A stretch of DNA of 24,962 nucleotides, taken from Penaeus vannamei. Taxonomy: Eukaryota; Arthropoda; Malacostraca; Decapoda; Penaeidae. Below the pieces are notes generated by a model. The model did no database searches, was not told the DNA's origin, and saw nothing but the letters and a program-made list of their open reading frames with translations. The position numbers and the translations under genes are program-made. This document shows, in pieces, positions 13,481 through 22,401 of this stretch (position 1 is its first letter; each line of letters opens with the position of its first letter). The stretch covers positions 27,361,224 to 27,386,185 of the forward strand of contig NC_091555.1 in the NCBI RefSeq assembly GCF_042767895.1, in the 5' to 3' direction.

Positions 13481-13491
13481 TTTTTTTTTTT
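13481..13491. repeat. 11-base T run at the same core-box position in the next unit
   Basis: The unit starting at 13466 reads CGAAAAAGGG, then 11 T, then ACTCATCTCTC. The CG of the right arm is lost, as in the neighbouring unit at 12845. Confidence 0.85.
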
Positions 13492-14662
13492 ACTCATCTC
13501 TCTAAAAGCTGTATTTCGCTTGATTTCGTCAGTTTTTCGACTTTTGGGATTATTCTACTTTTAGCCTTTTTCTCATTACAGATGGGCTTTATAATGATAA
13601 TTATCATTATTATCATTATCATCATTATTATGATTACTGTCATTATCGCCCTAATTACCCTTAATATGGTCTTTATGATAATCATTATCTTAATTATTAA
13701 TGTAATTATAATTGTCTTAATAATGATAATGACAATAATGATAATTCTGGAAATAATAACAATAATAATGATTATTATAACAATGATTGCAGTTATAATT
13801 ACTTTTGTTATTATTTCTGTTATCATTGTCGTTATTATTAGTGTTATTAGTAGGAAAAAAATCAGAATATTGTTGATTATTGTTATTATTGCAATTATTA
13901 CGCAAATCATCATTATAATTATCATTGTATAGTTATTATCATAATCATTGTCCTAATCACTCTCATAATTATCATTATTACCGTCATTATTGTCATTATT
14001 GATGGGGTTATCATCAAAATCATCATAATTAGCAGAACTATTGCTAAAATCATATAAAGCAAACCTCGAAAAAGGGGGTTTTGACCCGTCTCTCCAGAGG
14101 CTTTATTTCGCTAGATTTCGCCGGTTTTTGGACTTTGGGGATTTTTCTACTTTTAGCCTTTTTCTCATTATAGATGGTCTTTATAATGATAATTATCATT
14201 ATTGTAATTATCATTATCATTATCATTGCTGTCATTATCGCCCTAATTACCATTAATATAGTCATTATAATAATCATTATCTTTATTAATGTCATTTTCA
14301 TCATTATAATTATTTTAATAATGATAATGACAATAATAATAATTCTAGAAATAATAACAACAATAATAATGATTATAATAACAATAATAGCCGTGTTATG
14401 ATTACTTTTATTATTTCTGTTATCATTGTCGTTATCATTAGTTATTACTAGGAAAATCATTAGAATATTGTTGATTATTGCTATTATTGCAATTATTATG
14501 CATGTTATTATAATTATCATTGTATAATTATTATCATAATTATTGTCCTAATTGCTCTCATAATCATCATTATTATCGTCATAATTGTCATTATTGATGG
14601 GGTTATCTTCATAAACATCATATTTCGCAGAACTATTGCTAAAATCATCATAATCATCATTT

Positions 14663-15595
14663 AAACTCGAAAAAGGGAGGTTTTCTCTCCAATAGCTGTA
14701 TTTCGCTAGATTTCGTCGGTTTTTCTACTTTTGGGATTCTTCTACTTTTAGCCTTTTTCTCATTATAGATGGGGTTTATAATGATAATTATCATAATTAT
14801 TGTCATTATCATCATCATTATTATCATTACTTTCATTATCGCCCTAATTACCCTTAATATAGTCATTATGATAATCATTATCTTAATCATTAATGTGAAT
14901 TTCATTATAGTTATTTCAATAATGATAATGACAATTATAATAATTCCAGAAATAATAATATTAATTATTATAATAACAATAATAGCCGTGTTATAATCAC
15001 TTTTATTATTATGTTTGTTATCATTGTCGTGATCATTAGTAGTATTAGTAGGAAATTAGAATATTGTTGACTATTACTATTATTGCAATTATTACGCATA
15101 TCATTATGATTATCATTGTATTATCATATTATTATCATAATTATCGTCCTAATTACTCTCATAATTATTATCACTACTGTCATTATCGCCTTAATTACCC
15201 TTAATATAATAATTATAATCATCATTAATGTCATTTTCATCATTATAATTATTTTAATAATGATAATGACAATAATGATAATTCTAGAAATAATAATGAT
15301 TATGATAACAATAATAGCTGTGTTATAAATACTTTTATTATTATTTGTTATCATTGTCGTTATTATTAGTGTTATTAGTAGGAAAATCATTAGAATATTG
15401 TTGAATATTGCTATTATTGCATTTATTACGCAAATCATCAATGTAATTATCATTGTATAATTATTATCATAATCATTGTCCTTATTACTCCTATAATTAT
15501 CATTATTATCGTCATTATTGTCATTATTTATGGGGTTATCATCAAAATCATCATAATTAGCAGAATTATTCCTAAAATCATCATAATCATCCTTT
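14663..15595. repeat. Two satellite units fused by loss of a core
   Basis: One unit starts normally at 14663. Near 15168 its tail (CTCTCATAATTATTATC) passes straight into ACTGTCATTATCGCC of the next unit, so that unit's core and palindrome are absent. The next core box is at 15596. Confidence 0.75.
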
Positions 15596-16075
15596 AAACT
15601 CTAAAAAGGGTGGTTTTCAATTCATCTCTCCAAAGGCGGTATTTCGTTAATTTTAACCGGTTTTTCGACTTTTGGGATTTTTCTACATTTAGCCTTTTTC
15701 TCATTATAGATGGGCTTTATAATGATAATTATCATCATTATTGTCATTATCACCATCATTATTATCATTACTGTCATTATCGCCCTATTTACCCTATTTA
15801 CCCGTGTTATAATTACTTTTATTATTATTTCTGTTATCATTGTCGTTATTATTAGTGTTATTAGTTGGAAAATCATTAGAATATTGTTGATTATTGCTAT
15901 TATTGCAATTATGACGCAAATCATTATATTTATCATTGTATAATCATTATCATAACTATTGTACTAATTACAATAATTATCATTATCATCGTCATTATTG
16001 TCATTATTGATGGGGTTATTATCAAAATCATCATAATTACCAGAACTATTGCTTAAATCATCAAAATCATCATTT
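15596..16075. repeat. 480-bp satellite unit with internal deletion
   Basis: Near 15784-15805 GCCCTATTTACCCTATTTACCCG joins to TGTTATAATTAC, which skips the ATAATAATCATTATCTT and TTCTAGAAAT part of the unit. The short CTATTTACC repeat at the joint may reflect slippage. Confidence 0.75.
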
Positions 16076-16245
16076 AAACTCTAAAAAGGGGGGTTTTCGA
16101 CTCATCTCTCCAAAGGCTATATTTCGCTAGATTTCGCCGGTTTTTCGACTTTTGGGATTTTCTACTTTTAGCCTTTTTCTCATTATAGATTGGCTTTATA
16201 ATGGTGATTATCATTATTGTCATTATCATCATCATTATTATTATT

Positions 16246-16870
16246 ACACTGTATTTCGCTAGATTTCGCCGGATTTTCGACTTTTGGGATTTTTCTACCT
16301 ATAGCATCTTTCTCATTATAATTTTCTTTATAATGATAATTATCATTATTGTCATTATCATCATCATTATTATCATTACTGTCATTATTGCCCTAATTAC
16401 CCTTAATATAGTCATTATGATAATTATTATCTTAATTATTAATGTCATTTTCATCATTATAATTATTCTATTCTAGACAAGGACAATAATGATAATTCTA
16501 GAAATAATAAGAACAATAATGAGTATAATAACAATAATAGCCGTGTTATAATTGTTTTTATTATTATTTGTTATTGTCGTTATTATTAGTGTTATTAGTA
16601 GGAAAATCATTAGAATATTGTTGATTATTGCTATTACTGGAAGTATTACGCAAATCCATATAATTATCATTGCATAATTATTATCATAATTATTGCCCTA
16701 ATTACTCTCACAATTATTATTATCGTCATTATTGTCATTATTGATTGGGTTATCATGAAAATCATCATAATTAGCAGATTTATTGCTAAAATTATCATAA
16801 TTCTCATTTAAACTCGAAAAGGGGGGTTTTCGACTCATCTCTCCATAGGCTGTATTTCGCTAGATTTCGC
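16246..16870. repeat. Block A of a duplicated satellite segment (sibling of 17297-17930)
   Basis: Inside the unit starting at 16076 the sequence restarts the core at ACACTGTATTTCGC (16246) without the core box. Distinctive shared changes tie it to 17297-17930: CTACCTATAGCATCTTTCTC, ATAATTTTCT, AAATAATAAGAACAATAATG, ATTGTTTTTATTATT, TATTACTGGAA, CAAATCCATATAATT, TTGATTGGGTTATCATGAAA and CAGATTTATTGC. The offset is 1051 bp at the start and about 1058 bp near the end. Confidence 0.85.
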
Positions 16871-16951
16871 TGGTTTTTCGACTTTTGGGATTTTTCTACT
16901 TTTAGCCTTTTTATCATTATAGATGAGCTTTATAATGATAATTATCATTAT
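16810..16951. repeat. Conserved core of the satellite unit (example copy)
   Basis: This copy shows the core well: AAACTCGAAAAGGGGGG, TTTTCGACTCATCTCTCCA, GGCTGTATTTCGCTAG, ATTTCGCTGGTTTTTCGACT, TTTGGGATTTTTCTAC, TTTTAGCCTTTTT, then CATTATAGATG and CTTTATAATG leading into the palindrome. The core has most of the unit's CpG and G-run content, unlike the low-complexity remainder, and it is recognisable in nearly every unit. Copies differ mainly in G-run length, in the YGATYCATCTC part, and in small losses. No protein or RNA-gene signature was recognised in it. Confidence 0.85.
16932..16951. repeat. 20-bp perfect palindrome ATAATGATAATTATCATTAT
   Basis: The sequence equals its own reverse complement over 20 bp. 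Exact copies in the same unit position also start at about 1991, 4487, 10434, 11182, 11776, 13591, 14183, 16330, 17383, 18603 and 22526. Other units carry a version with CAT inserted in the right arm (AATTATCATCATTATTG), which breaks perfect symmetry. Confidence 0.9.
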
Positions 16952-17099
16952 TGTCATTATCATCATCATTATTATCATTTCTGTCATTATCGCCCTAATT
17001 ACCCTTAATATAGTCATTATGATAATCATTATCTTAATTATTAATGTCATTATCATCATTATAATTATTATAATAATGATAATGACAATAATGATAATT
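16940..17099. repeat. 24-bp inverted-repeat pair within one satellite unit
   Basis: Positions 16940-16963 and 17076-17099 are perfect reverse complements, with 112 bp between them. The left arm overlaps the right half of the 20-bp palindrome; the right arm ends at the AATTCTAGAAATAA landmark. Comparable pairs with shorter matches or mismatches are visible in other units, for example the 5488 and 11059 units. The arms are low-complexity, so some pairing is expected by composition, but recurrence at fixed positions makes this a structural property of the unit. Confidence 0.8.
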
Positions 17100-17296
17100 C
17101 TAGAAAAAATAACAATAATAATGATTAGAATAACCATAATAGCCGTGTTATAATTACTTTTATTATTATTTCTGTTTCAGTTTCTATTTGTTATTATTGA
17201 TGGGGTTATCATCAAAATCATCATGATTAGCTGAACCATTGCTAAAATAATCATCATTAAAACTCGAAAGCGGGGGTTTTTGACTCATCTCTCCAA

Positions 17297-17930
17297 ACAC
17301 TGTATTTCGCTAGATTTCGCCGGTTTTTCGACTTTTGGGATTTTTCTACCTATAGCATCTTTCTCATTATAATTTTCTCTTTATAATGATAATTATCATT
17401 ATTGTCATTATCATCATCATTATTATCATTACTGTTATTATCGCCCTGATTACCCTTAATATAGTCATTATAATAATCATTATCTTAATTATTAATGCCA
17501 TTTTCATCATTATAATTATTCTAGTAATGATAAGGACAATAATGGAAATTCTAGAAATAATAAGAACAATAATAATGAGTATAATAACAATAATAGCCGT
17601 GTTATAATTGTTTTTATTATTATTTTTGTTATTGTCGTTATTATTAGTGTTATTAGTAGGAAAATCATTAGAATATTGTTGATTATTGCTATTACTGGAA
17701 TTATTACGCAAATCCATATAATTATCATTGCATAATTATTATCATAATTATTGTCCTAATTACTCTCATAATTATTATTATCGTCATTATTGTCATTATT
17801 GATTGGGTTATCATGAAAGTCATAATAATTATCAGATTTATTGCTAAAATTATCATAACCATCATTTAAACTCGAAAAAGGGGGGTTTTCGACTCATCTC
17901 TCCAAAGGCTGTATTTTGCTAGATTTCTCC
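17297..17930. repeat. Block B of a duplicated satellite segment (sibling of 16246-16870)
   Basis: It carries the same diagnostic changes as block A. The pair is separated by about two units, which shows a higher-order duplication. Small differences include ATTCTAGTAATGATAAGG here against ATTCTATTCTAGACAAGG in block A. Confidence 0.85.
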
Positions 17931-18477
17931 GGTTTTCGACTTATGGGATTCTTCTACTTTTAGCCTTTTTGTCATTATAGATTGGCGTTATAATGATAAT
18001 TATCATCATTATTGTCATTATCATCAGCATTATTATCATTACTGTTATTATTGCCCTAATTACCATTAATATAGTTATTATAATAATTATTATTTTAATA
18101 ATCATTATCATTTTCATCACTATGATTATTTTAATAATGATAATGACAATAATGTTAATTCTAGAAATAATAAGAACAATAATAATGATTATGATAATAA
18201 TAGCCGTGTTATAATTACTTTTATTATTATTTCTGTTATCGTTGTCGTTATTATTAGTGTTAATAGTAGGAAAATCATTAGAATATTGTTGATTATTGCT
18301 ATTATTGGAATTATTACGCAAATCTTTATAATCATCATTGTATAATTATTGTCCTAATTATTGTCCTAATCACTCTCATAATTATCATTATCGTCATTAT
18401 TATCATTATTTATGGGGTTATCATCAAAATCATCACAATTAGCAGAAGTATTGCTGAAATCATCATAATCATCATTT
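17868..18477. repeat. Satellite unit sharing diagnostic changes with 24073-24677
   Basis: Shared variants include GTATTTTGCTAGATTTCTCC, ATTATAGATTGGCGTTATAA, ATCATCAGCATTATT, TTACCATTAATATAGTTATT, TTTTAATAATCATTATC and CAATAATGTTAATTC. These are absent from most units. The related unit lies about 6.2 kb away, on the other side of the 2.3-kb insertion. Confidence 0.85.
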
Positions 18478-18939
18478 AAACTCCAAAAGGGTGGTTTTCG
18501 ATCCACTCATGTCTCCAAAAGCTGTATTTCGCTTGATATCGCCGGTTTTTCGACTTTTGGAATTTTCTACTTTTAGCCTTTTTCTCATTACAAATGGGCT
18601 TTATAATGATAATTATCATTATTGTCATTATCATCATCATTATCATTACTGTCATTATCGCTCTAATTACCCTTAATATAGTCATTATAATAATAATATC
18701 TTGATTATTAATGTCATTTTCATTATAAATATTTATCATTATTTATTTATCATTAGAATATTGTTGCAATTATTACGCAAATCATCATTATAATTATCAT
18801 TGGATAATTATTATCATAATTATTGTCCTAATTACTCTCATAATTATGATTATTATCGTCATTATTGTCATTACTGATGGGGTTATCATCAAAATCATCA
18901 TAATTAGCAGATTTATTGCTAAAATCAACATAATAATTT
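18478..18939. repeat. 462-bp satellite unit with internal deletion
   Basis: Around 18715-18765 GTCATTTTCATTATAAATA runs into TTTATCATTAGAATATTGTTG, so the TTCTAGAAAT and GCCGTGTTATAATTAC landmarks are missing. The core reads GGTGGTTTTCGATCCACTCATGTCTCC, mixing features of two core variants. Confidence 0.7.
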
Positions 18940-19162
18940 AAACTCGAAAAAGAGGGTTTTCGATTCATCTCTCCAAGTGCTGTATTTCGCTAGATTTCGT
19001 CGGTTTTTCGACTTTTCTACTTTTAGCCTTTTTCTCATTATAGATTGACTTTATTATGATAATTATCATTATTGTTATTATCGCCCTAATTACCCTTAAT
19101 ATAGTCATTAGAATAATCATTATCTTAATTATTAATGTCATTTTCATCATTATGATTATTTT

Positions 19163-19192
19163 AATAATGATAATGACAATAATGATAATGAC
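19163..19192. repeat. 15-bp tandem duplication
   Basis: AATAATGATAATGAC occurs twice back to back at 19163-19177 and 19178-19192. Other units have it once before ATAATGATAATTCTAG. Confidence 0.9.
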
Positions 19193-19730
19193 AATAATGA
19201 TAATTCTAGAAATAATAACAATAATAATGATTATAATAACAATAATACCCGTGTAATAATTACTTTTATTATTATTTCTATTATTGTCGTTATTATTATT
19301 GTTATTAGTAGGAAAATCATTAGAATATTGTTGACTATTGCTATTATTGCAATTATTACGCAAATCCTTATAATTATCATTGTATAATTATTATCATAAT
19401 TATTGTCCTAATTACTCATAATTATCATTATTATCATTATTGTCATTATTGATGGGGTTATCATCAAAATCATCATAATTAGCAGAACTATTGCTAAAAT
19501 CATCATAATCATCATTTAAACTCGAAAAAGGGTGGTTTTCGATCCATCTCTCCAAAGGCTGTATTTCGCTAGATTTCGCCGGTGTTTCGACTTTTGGGAT
19601 TTTTCTACATTTAACCTTTTTCTCATTATAGATTTGCTTTAAAATGATAATTATCATTATTATTGTCATTATCATCATTATTATCATTAATGTCATTATC
19701 GCCCTAATTACCCTTAATATAATAATCATT

Positions 19731-19735
19731 ATCTT
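19731..19735 (+). repeat. Left target-site duplication ATCTT
   Basis: The interrupted satellite unit reads AATAATCATTATCTT up to here, then unrelated sequence begins with TGTAG. The same ATCTT precedes AATTATTAATG at 22012. Uninterrupted units contain ATTATCTTAATTATTAATG once at this place. Confidence 0.9.
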
Positions 19736-19773
19736 TGTAGCGGGGCGTAGACCCAGTAGACTTTAAGTGGTCT

Positions 19774-19793
19774 GGTTGAGTCCTGGCTCAACC
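19774..19793 (+). repeat. Inverted repeat GGTTGAG / CTCAACC
   Basis: A perfect 7-bp stem at 19774-19780 and 19787-19793 encloses TCCTGG, close to the left end of the insertion. A weaker TTGAG/CTCAA pair follows near 19801-19817. Confidence 0.7.
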
Positions 19794-20428
19794 GAGAATA
19801 TTGAGTTCTTTGCTCAAGGAAAGATTCGTCTGCAGTGAACAGATGTAAGGTTCCAGGCCTACGGCACGCTGCCACCACCCGATTAGTAGGTTCGGGAACC
19901 GTGTGTGTTGTGTAAGTGGGTGTGGGCGTTGTATCAGAGAAGGGGGAAGGAAAGTACAGGATGTGTGTACTGAATGTTGGATGTGTAAGTGTGTAGATGT
20001 GAAAAGGGAGATAGCGTAGGCTGAGCGTCTGCGTGGACGTGTTTGGAAGAAAAAAGCAAGATCATAGAATTATTATTCTTCCCTTCGGTTTGAGCATCCG
20101 CCTGCTGGGAGCGGGAACACAGGTATAGCTAAATGAATCTGTTCTTTTGATATCAGCTTAATATTCTCTGATTTATCTAGCCTTTTTACAGCCTTTCAAG
20201 GGTTGCGTGATGTCAGAGCAACCAGCGATGTGCTGTTTAGGAGACCCGAGTCCGAGAAAGATTTAGGCATCTAACCTTGGTCAGAACCAGAACTTTAGTG
20301 GTGGTATAAATTATTCTGACTGGAGTTGAGTAAAAGCTCTAAGATGGTACGATGTTTATTTAGAGAGCAAGTTACACTCACTAGGGAATTACAGGCATTT
20401 TTCAGTCATGAAAAGTAGACAAAGGTGT

Positions 20429-20464
20429 GTGCATCACCAATTTATCACAGCGGCGGTGATGCAC
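20429..20464 (+). repeat. 10-bp inverted repeat GTGCATCACC / GGTGATGCAC
   Basis: The arms at 20429-20438 and 20455-20464 are perfect complements with a 16-base spacer. It is the first strong member of the inverted-repeat cluster in the 2.3-kb insertion. Confidence 0.85.
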
Positions 20465-20594
20465 GAGAAATTAACACCAGATAAACTTACCACGATATGA
20501 AAAATGCCTTCCCTAAGTTGGCGTCCCAACTCCAGAAGTACTGTTATTAGGGGGTCAGCATAAAAACATCCAAGTCCCTAAATTACGTTAAATT

Positions 20595-20623
20595 GTTAAC
20601 ATCCAACCCAAATGGATGTTAAC
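20595..20623 (+). repeat. 11-bp inverted repeat GTTAACATCCA / TGGATGTTAAC
   Basis: The arms at 20595-20605 and 20613-20623 are perfect complements around a 7-base spacer, ACCCAAA. This is the longest perfect stem I found in the insertion. Confidence 0.88.
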
Positions 20624-20738
20624 TGTTAAACCAAAGCTAATGCTGACGGATACCTAGTAAGAGTACTTGTGTGCAAAAGAATTAAGAAATAGATTAATAA
20701 GAAGGCTGAAAAAGTCAAGGAAGGGACTATTCACGAAG

Positions 20739-21134
20739 ACTGCCTGAATACCCACAAGGTCAGACAGGAATCAGCCGAAACAACAAACGACAACAAAAAT
20801 CAAGTATCATGTGATACTAAGGGCTCGTTATCAGGAGATACGGAGCAACAAAGTCTGTCTGATCACCCACAAGGTCAGGCAGAAATCAACAGAAACATAT
20901 CAAACAAAATATGTAAAAAGATCCTGCTAACGATCTTTATCCCCGGAGGTACGGATCCTCAAGCAGGGACGAAGGAAACATTAACATTAACTTTAAAAAA
21001 ATATATATGTACAGGAGGTATGACTCCTCAAGTACGAACGAAATAAAACTAAGTAATAACTTAGTCGTAAAAAGGGAAAGTCTCACTGGAGGTGTAATCA
21101 CAGAGACTGCTTGATCACCCACGCGATCAAGTAG
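20739..21134 (+). repeat. Three related copies of a hairpin motif (C1-C3)
   Basis: C1 (20739-20768), C2 (20854-20883) and C3 (21107-21134) share the layout arm - ACCCAC - arm, followed by GAATCAG/AAATCAAC/AAATTAAC and A/C-rich text. The arms are CTGCCTGA with TCAGACAG, CTGTCTGA with TCAGGCAG, and CTGCTTGATC with GATCAAGTAG. One pair changes fully from C-G (C1, C2) to T-A (C3). Another position is C/A, T/G or C-G in turn. Pairing is thus largely kept while the sequence drifts. Confidence 0.75.
20803..20818 (+). repeat. Inverted repeats between C1 and C2
   Basis: AGTATCA (20803-20809) and TGATACT (20812-20818) form a 7-bp inverted repeat with almost no spacer. Directly after it, GCTC (20823-20826) with GAGC (20843-20846) and TATC (20829-20832) with GATA (20837-20840) form a second, interrupted stem. 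Confidence 0.7.
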
Positions 21135-21306
21135 AAATTAACAAACACGCATTAAGCGAAACAAAACAAATCGACGATAAAGTACGTAAATGTACTTAAA
21201 AAGATCTTTATTCCAGGAGGTACGGATCCTCAGGCAGGAATGAAAAGAAACTAAGTGATAACTTAGTGTTAAATTTAATACACTGGAGGTACGGATCCTC
21301 AAGCAG
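20945..21306 (+). repeat. Four copies of GGAGGTACGGATCCTCAAGC and two ACTAAGT/ACTTAGT stems
   Basis: The first motif occurs at 20945-20967, 21014-21034 (as GGAGGTATGACTCCTCAAGT), 21216-21238 and 21285-21306, with a half copy near 21087. Each contains a GAGG...CCTC inverted repeat. Two ACTAAGT/ACTTAGT stems lie at 21048-21065 (loop AATA) and 21250-21267 (loop GATA). Stems around AAAGATC/GATCTTT occur at 20917-20938 and, as an uninterrupted palindrome, at 21200-21209. The order suggests an ancestral cassette of ~200-270 bp, duplicated and then diverged. Confidence 0.78.
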
Positions 21307-21319
21307 TGTTTCTTTAAAT

Positions 21320-21930
21320 CACTTGGTCCTAATGCTCTCAAACACTGGGAAATATGCAAAAATGTCACGGGACTTCACGAGTGCACCCTGTAGATGATAA
21401 TGCAGCATGTCACGCTGAAGTCCAAAAGAGACCAGTCGTCTCCTACACACAACCAGCAACCACTTAGCTTTGAGGAGATACTCAGCAATCCTGGTAAATC
21501 CGTGCGCGAAGTATATCCCAGGGTAAATCCGAGCGAGAGCACAACACAGGTAAAATTGTAACCGCGAAGGACCAAAGTTATCTTCCTTCCCCCTACCACG
21601 AGTACATATACCCCGAAAGAAACCCCCAGGCCAAGCCCCAGGCATGGCGCGAAAGAAGAATATAGGCAAAAGAGGTGCCTAAAGACCCAACCGATAGTTG
21701 GACAATCCAAACAACCGAGACGAGAGAGGGAAGGGGAAAAACAAAAAAGAAGCAGGGTAACGACCGTCACCTCCTTCGGTGGTTATCGCGAGAATTTGGA
21801 GACGTCGACAAGAGGAAAGAATATTAGAAAAAGATAAATACAGGGAAAAATACGGAGAAAATCCGATAACAAACCGTTATAGTAAAAACTGTGCATATCG
21901 GCCATTACATATTTACAATATTCAGGTTTA
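21320..21930. other. Right part of the insertion without recognised features
   Basis: This stretch has higher GC than the satellite and a polypurine-rich part near 21700-21850. On the minus strand it contains two overlapping open frames of 116 and 131 codons, neither with a recognisable domain. I see no coding or RNA-gene signal that I would defend. Confidence 0.5.
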
Positions 21931-22011
21931 ACAATAAATAATTTGGCTTGGCGACTTCAACTGGAGATAACATCATCCTACGAGTCGGGACGTACGCAGC
22001 CGTACACTACA

Positions 22012-22016
22012 ATCTT
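22012..22016 (+). repeat. Right target-site duplication ATCTT
   Basis: Directly after CTACA the satellite resumes as ATCTTAATTATTAATGTC, the next bases of the unit interrupted at 19735. Confidence 0.9.
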
Positions 22017-22401
22017 AATTATTAATGTCATTTTCATCATTATAATTATTTTAATAATGATATTGACTATAATAATAATTCTAGAAATAATAACAACAAT
22101 AATAATGATTAAAATAACAATAACAGCCGTGTTATAATTACTTTTATTATCATTCCTGTTATCATTGTCGTTATTATTAGTGTTATTAGTATCGAAAATC
22201 AATAGAACATTGTTGACTATTGCTATCATTGCAGTTATTAAGCAAATTATCATTATAATTATCATTGGATAATTATTATCACAATTATTGTCCTAATTAC
22301 TCTCATAATTATCATTATTATCGTCATTATTATCATTATTGATGGGGTTATCATCAAATTGATAATTAGCAGAACTATTGCTTAAATCATCATAATCATT
22401 T

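Larger units (their letters stand above)
16810..17259. repeat. 450-bp satellite unit with internal deletion
   Basis: After ATTATTTCTGTTTC the text is AGTTTCTATTTG and then TTATTATTGATGGGG, so the stretch with AGGAAAATCATTAG and GCAATTATTACGC is missing. A few bases at the joint do not fit either side. Confidence 0.75.
1377..19730. repeat. Satellite array 1, ~600-bp units in head-to-tail order
   Basis: One unit type recurs in one orientation. Using the AAACTCGAAAAA box as phase mark, units start at about 1868, 2472, 3086, 4364, 4898, 5488, 6063, 6651, 7222, 7814, 8394, 9003, 9590, 9782, 10295, 11059, 11663, 12249, 12845, 13466, 14061, 14663, 15596, 16076, 16810, 17260, 17868, 18478, 18940 and 19518. 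Common spacings are 570-615 bp; outliers come from internal deletions, duplications and the insert at 3372. Fixed landmarks in a unit are the box, CTCATCTCTCCAAAGGCTG, TTTCGCTAGATTTCGCCGG, CTACTTTTAGCC, GCCCTAATTACCC, AATTCTAGAAATAA, AGCCGTGTTATAATTAC, AGGAAAATCATTAGAATATT, GCAATTATTACGCAAATC and TGATGGGGTTATC. Between landmarks the sequence is ATT/ATC/AAT-like. I find no supported gene in the array. Whether it is centromeric, pericentromeric or interstitial cannot be told. Confidence 0.95.
19736..22011. mobile_element. 2,276-bp LTR-like insertion (probable solo LTR), flanked by 5-bp TSD
   Basis: The element begins TGTAGCGGGG and ends CGTACACTACA, so its ends are TGTAG...CTACA, a perfect 5-bp terminal inverted repeat with the TG...CA ends typical of LTRs. 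ATCTT is duplicated on both sides; 5-bp duplications are usual for gypsy and BEL/Pao elements. I see no direct repeat of one end inside the other, so this is not a small two-LTR element, and no reverse transcriptase, integrase or transposase homology was recognised. An AATAAA lies near 21932 on the plus strand and another near 20351 on the minus strand, and TATA-like text occurs near 20305 and 21001, so orientation stays open. The part at about 19890-20060 is G/T-rich. The part from 20429 to 21306 is full of short inverted repeats. A link to the pol fragment at 1-1376 cannot be shown. A DNA-transposon origin is less likely given the ends. Confidence 0.75.

Noticed and set aside
16840..16890. 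TTCGCTAGATTTCG and TTCGACTTTTGGGA in the core as CENP-B-box-like motifs
   Set aside because: The 5' half (TTCGnnnnA) matches for the first, but the CGGG half and the spacing do not fit. The second lacks the central A and is two bases short.
1354..19729. Recurring minus-strand open frames of 90-156 codons with a repeated KAKSRKIPKVEKPAKSSEIQ-like segment
   Set aside because: AAT/ATC-like sequence leaves two frames open by composition (Asn/Asp-rich and Ile/Met-rich), and the peptide segment is just the translated satellite core. Units often break the frame by indels. A codon-level selection test on aligned units would be needed to revive it.
21319..21770. Two overlapping minus-strand open frames (116 and 131 codons) in the 2.3-kb insertion
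   Set aside because: They overlap in different frames, show no recognised domain and lie in a probable non-coding LTR.
1..22011. The pol fragment and the 2.3-kb LTR-like insertion as parts of one element
   Set aside because: They are 18 kb apart, the pol part has no LTR, and one is heavily decayed while the other has intact ends. Nothing in the sequence links them.
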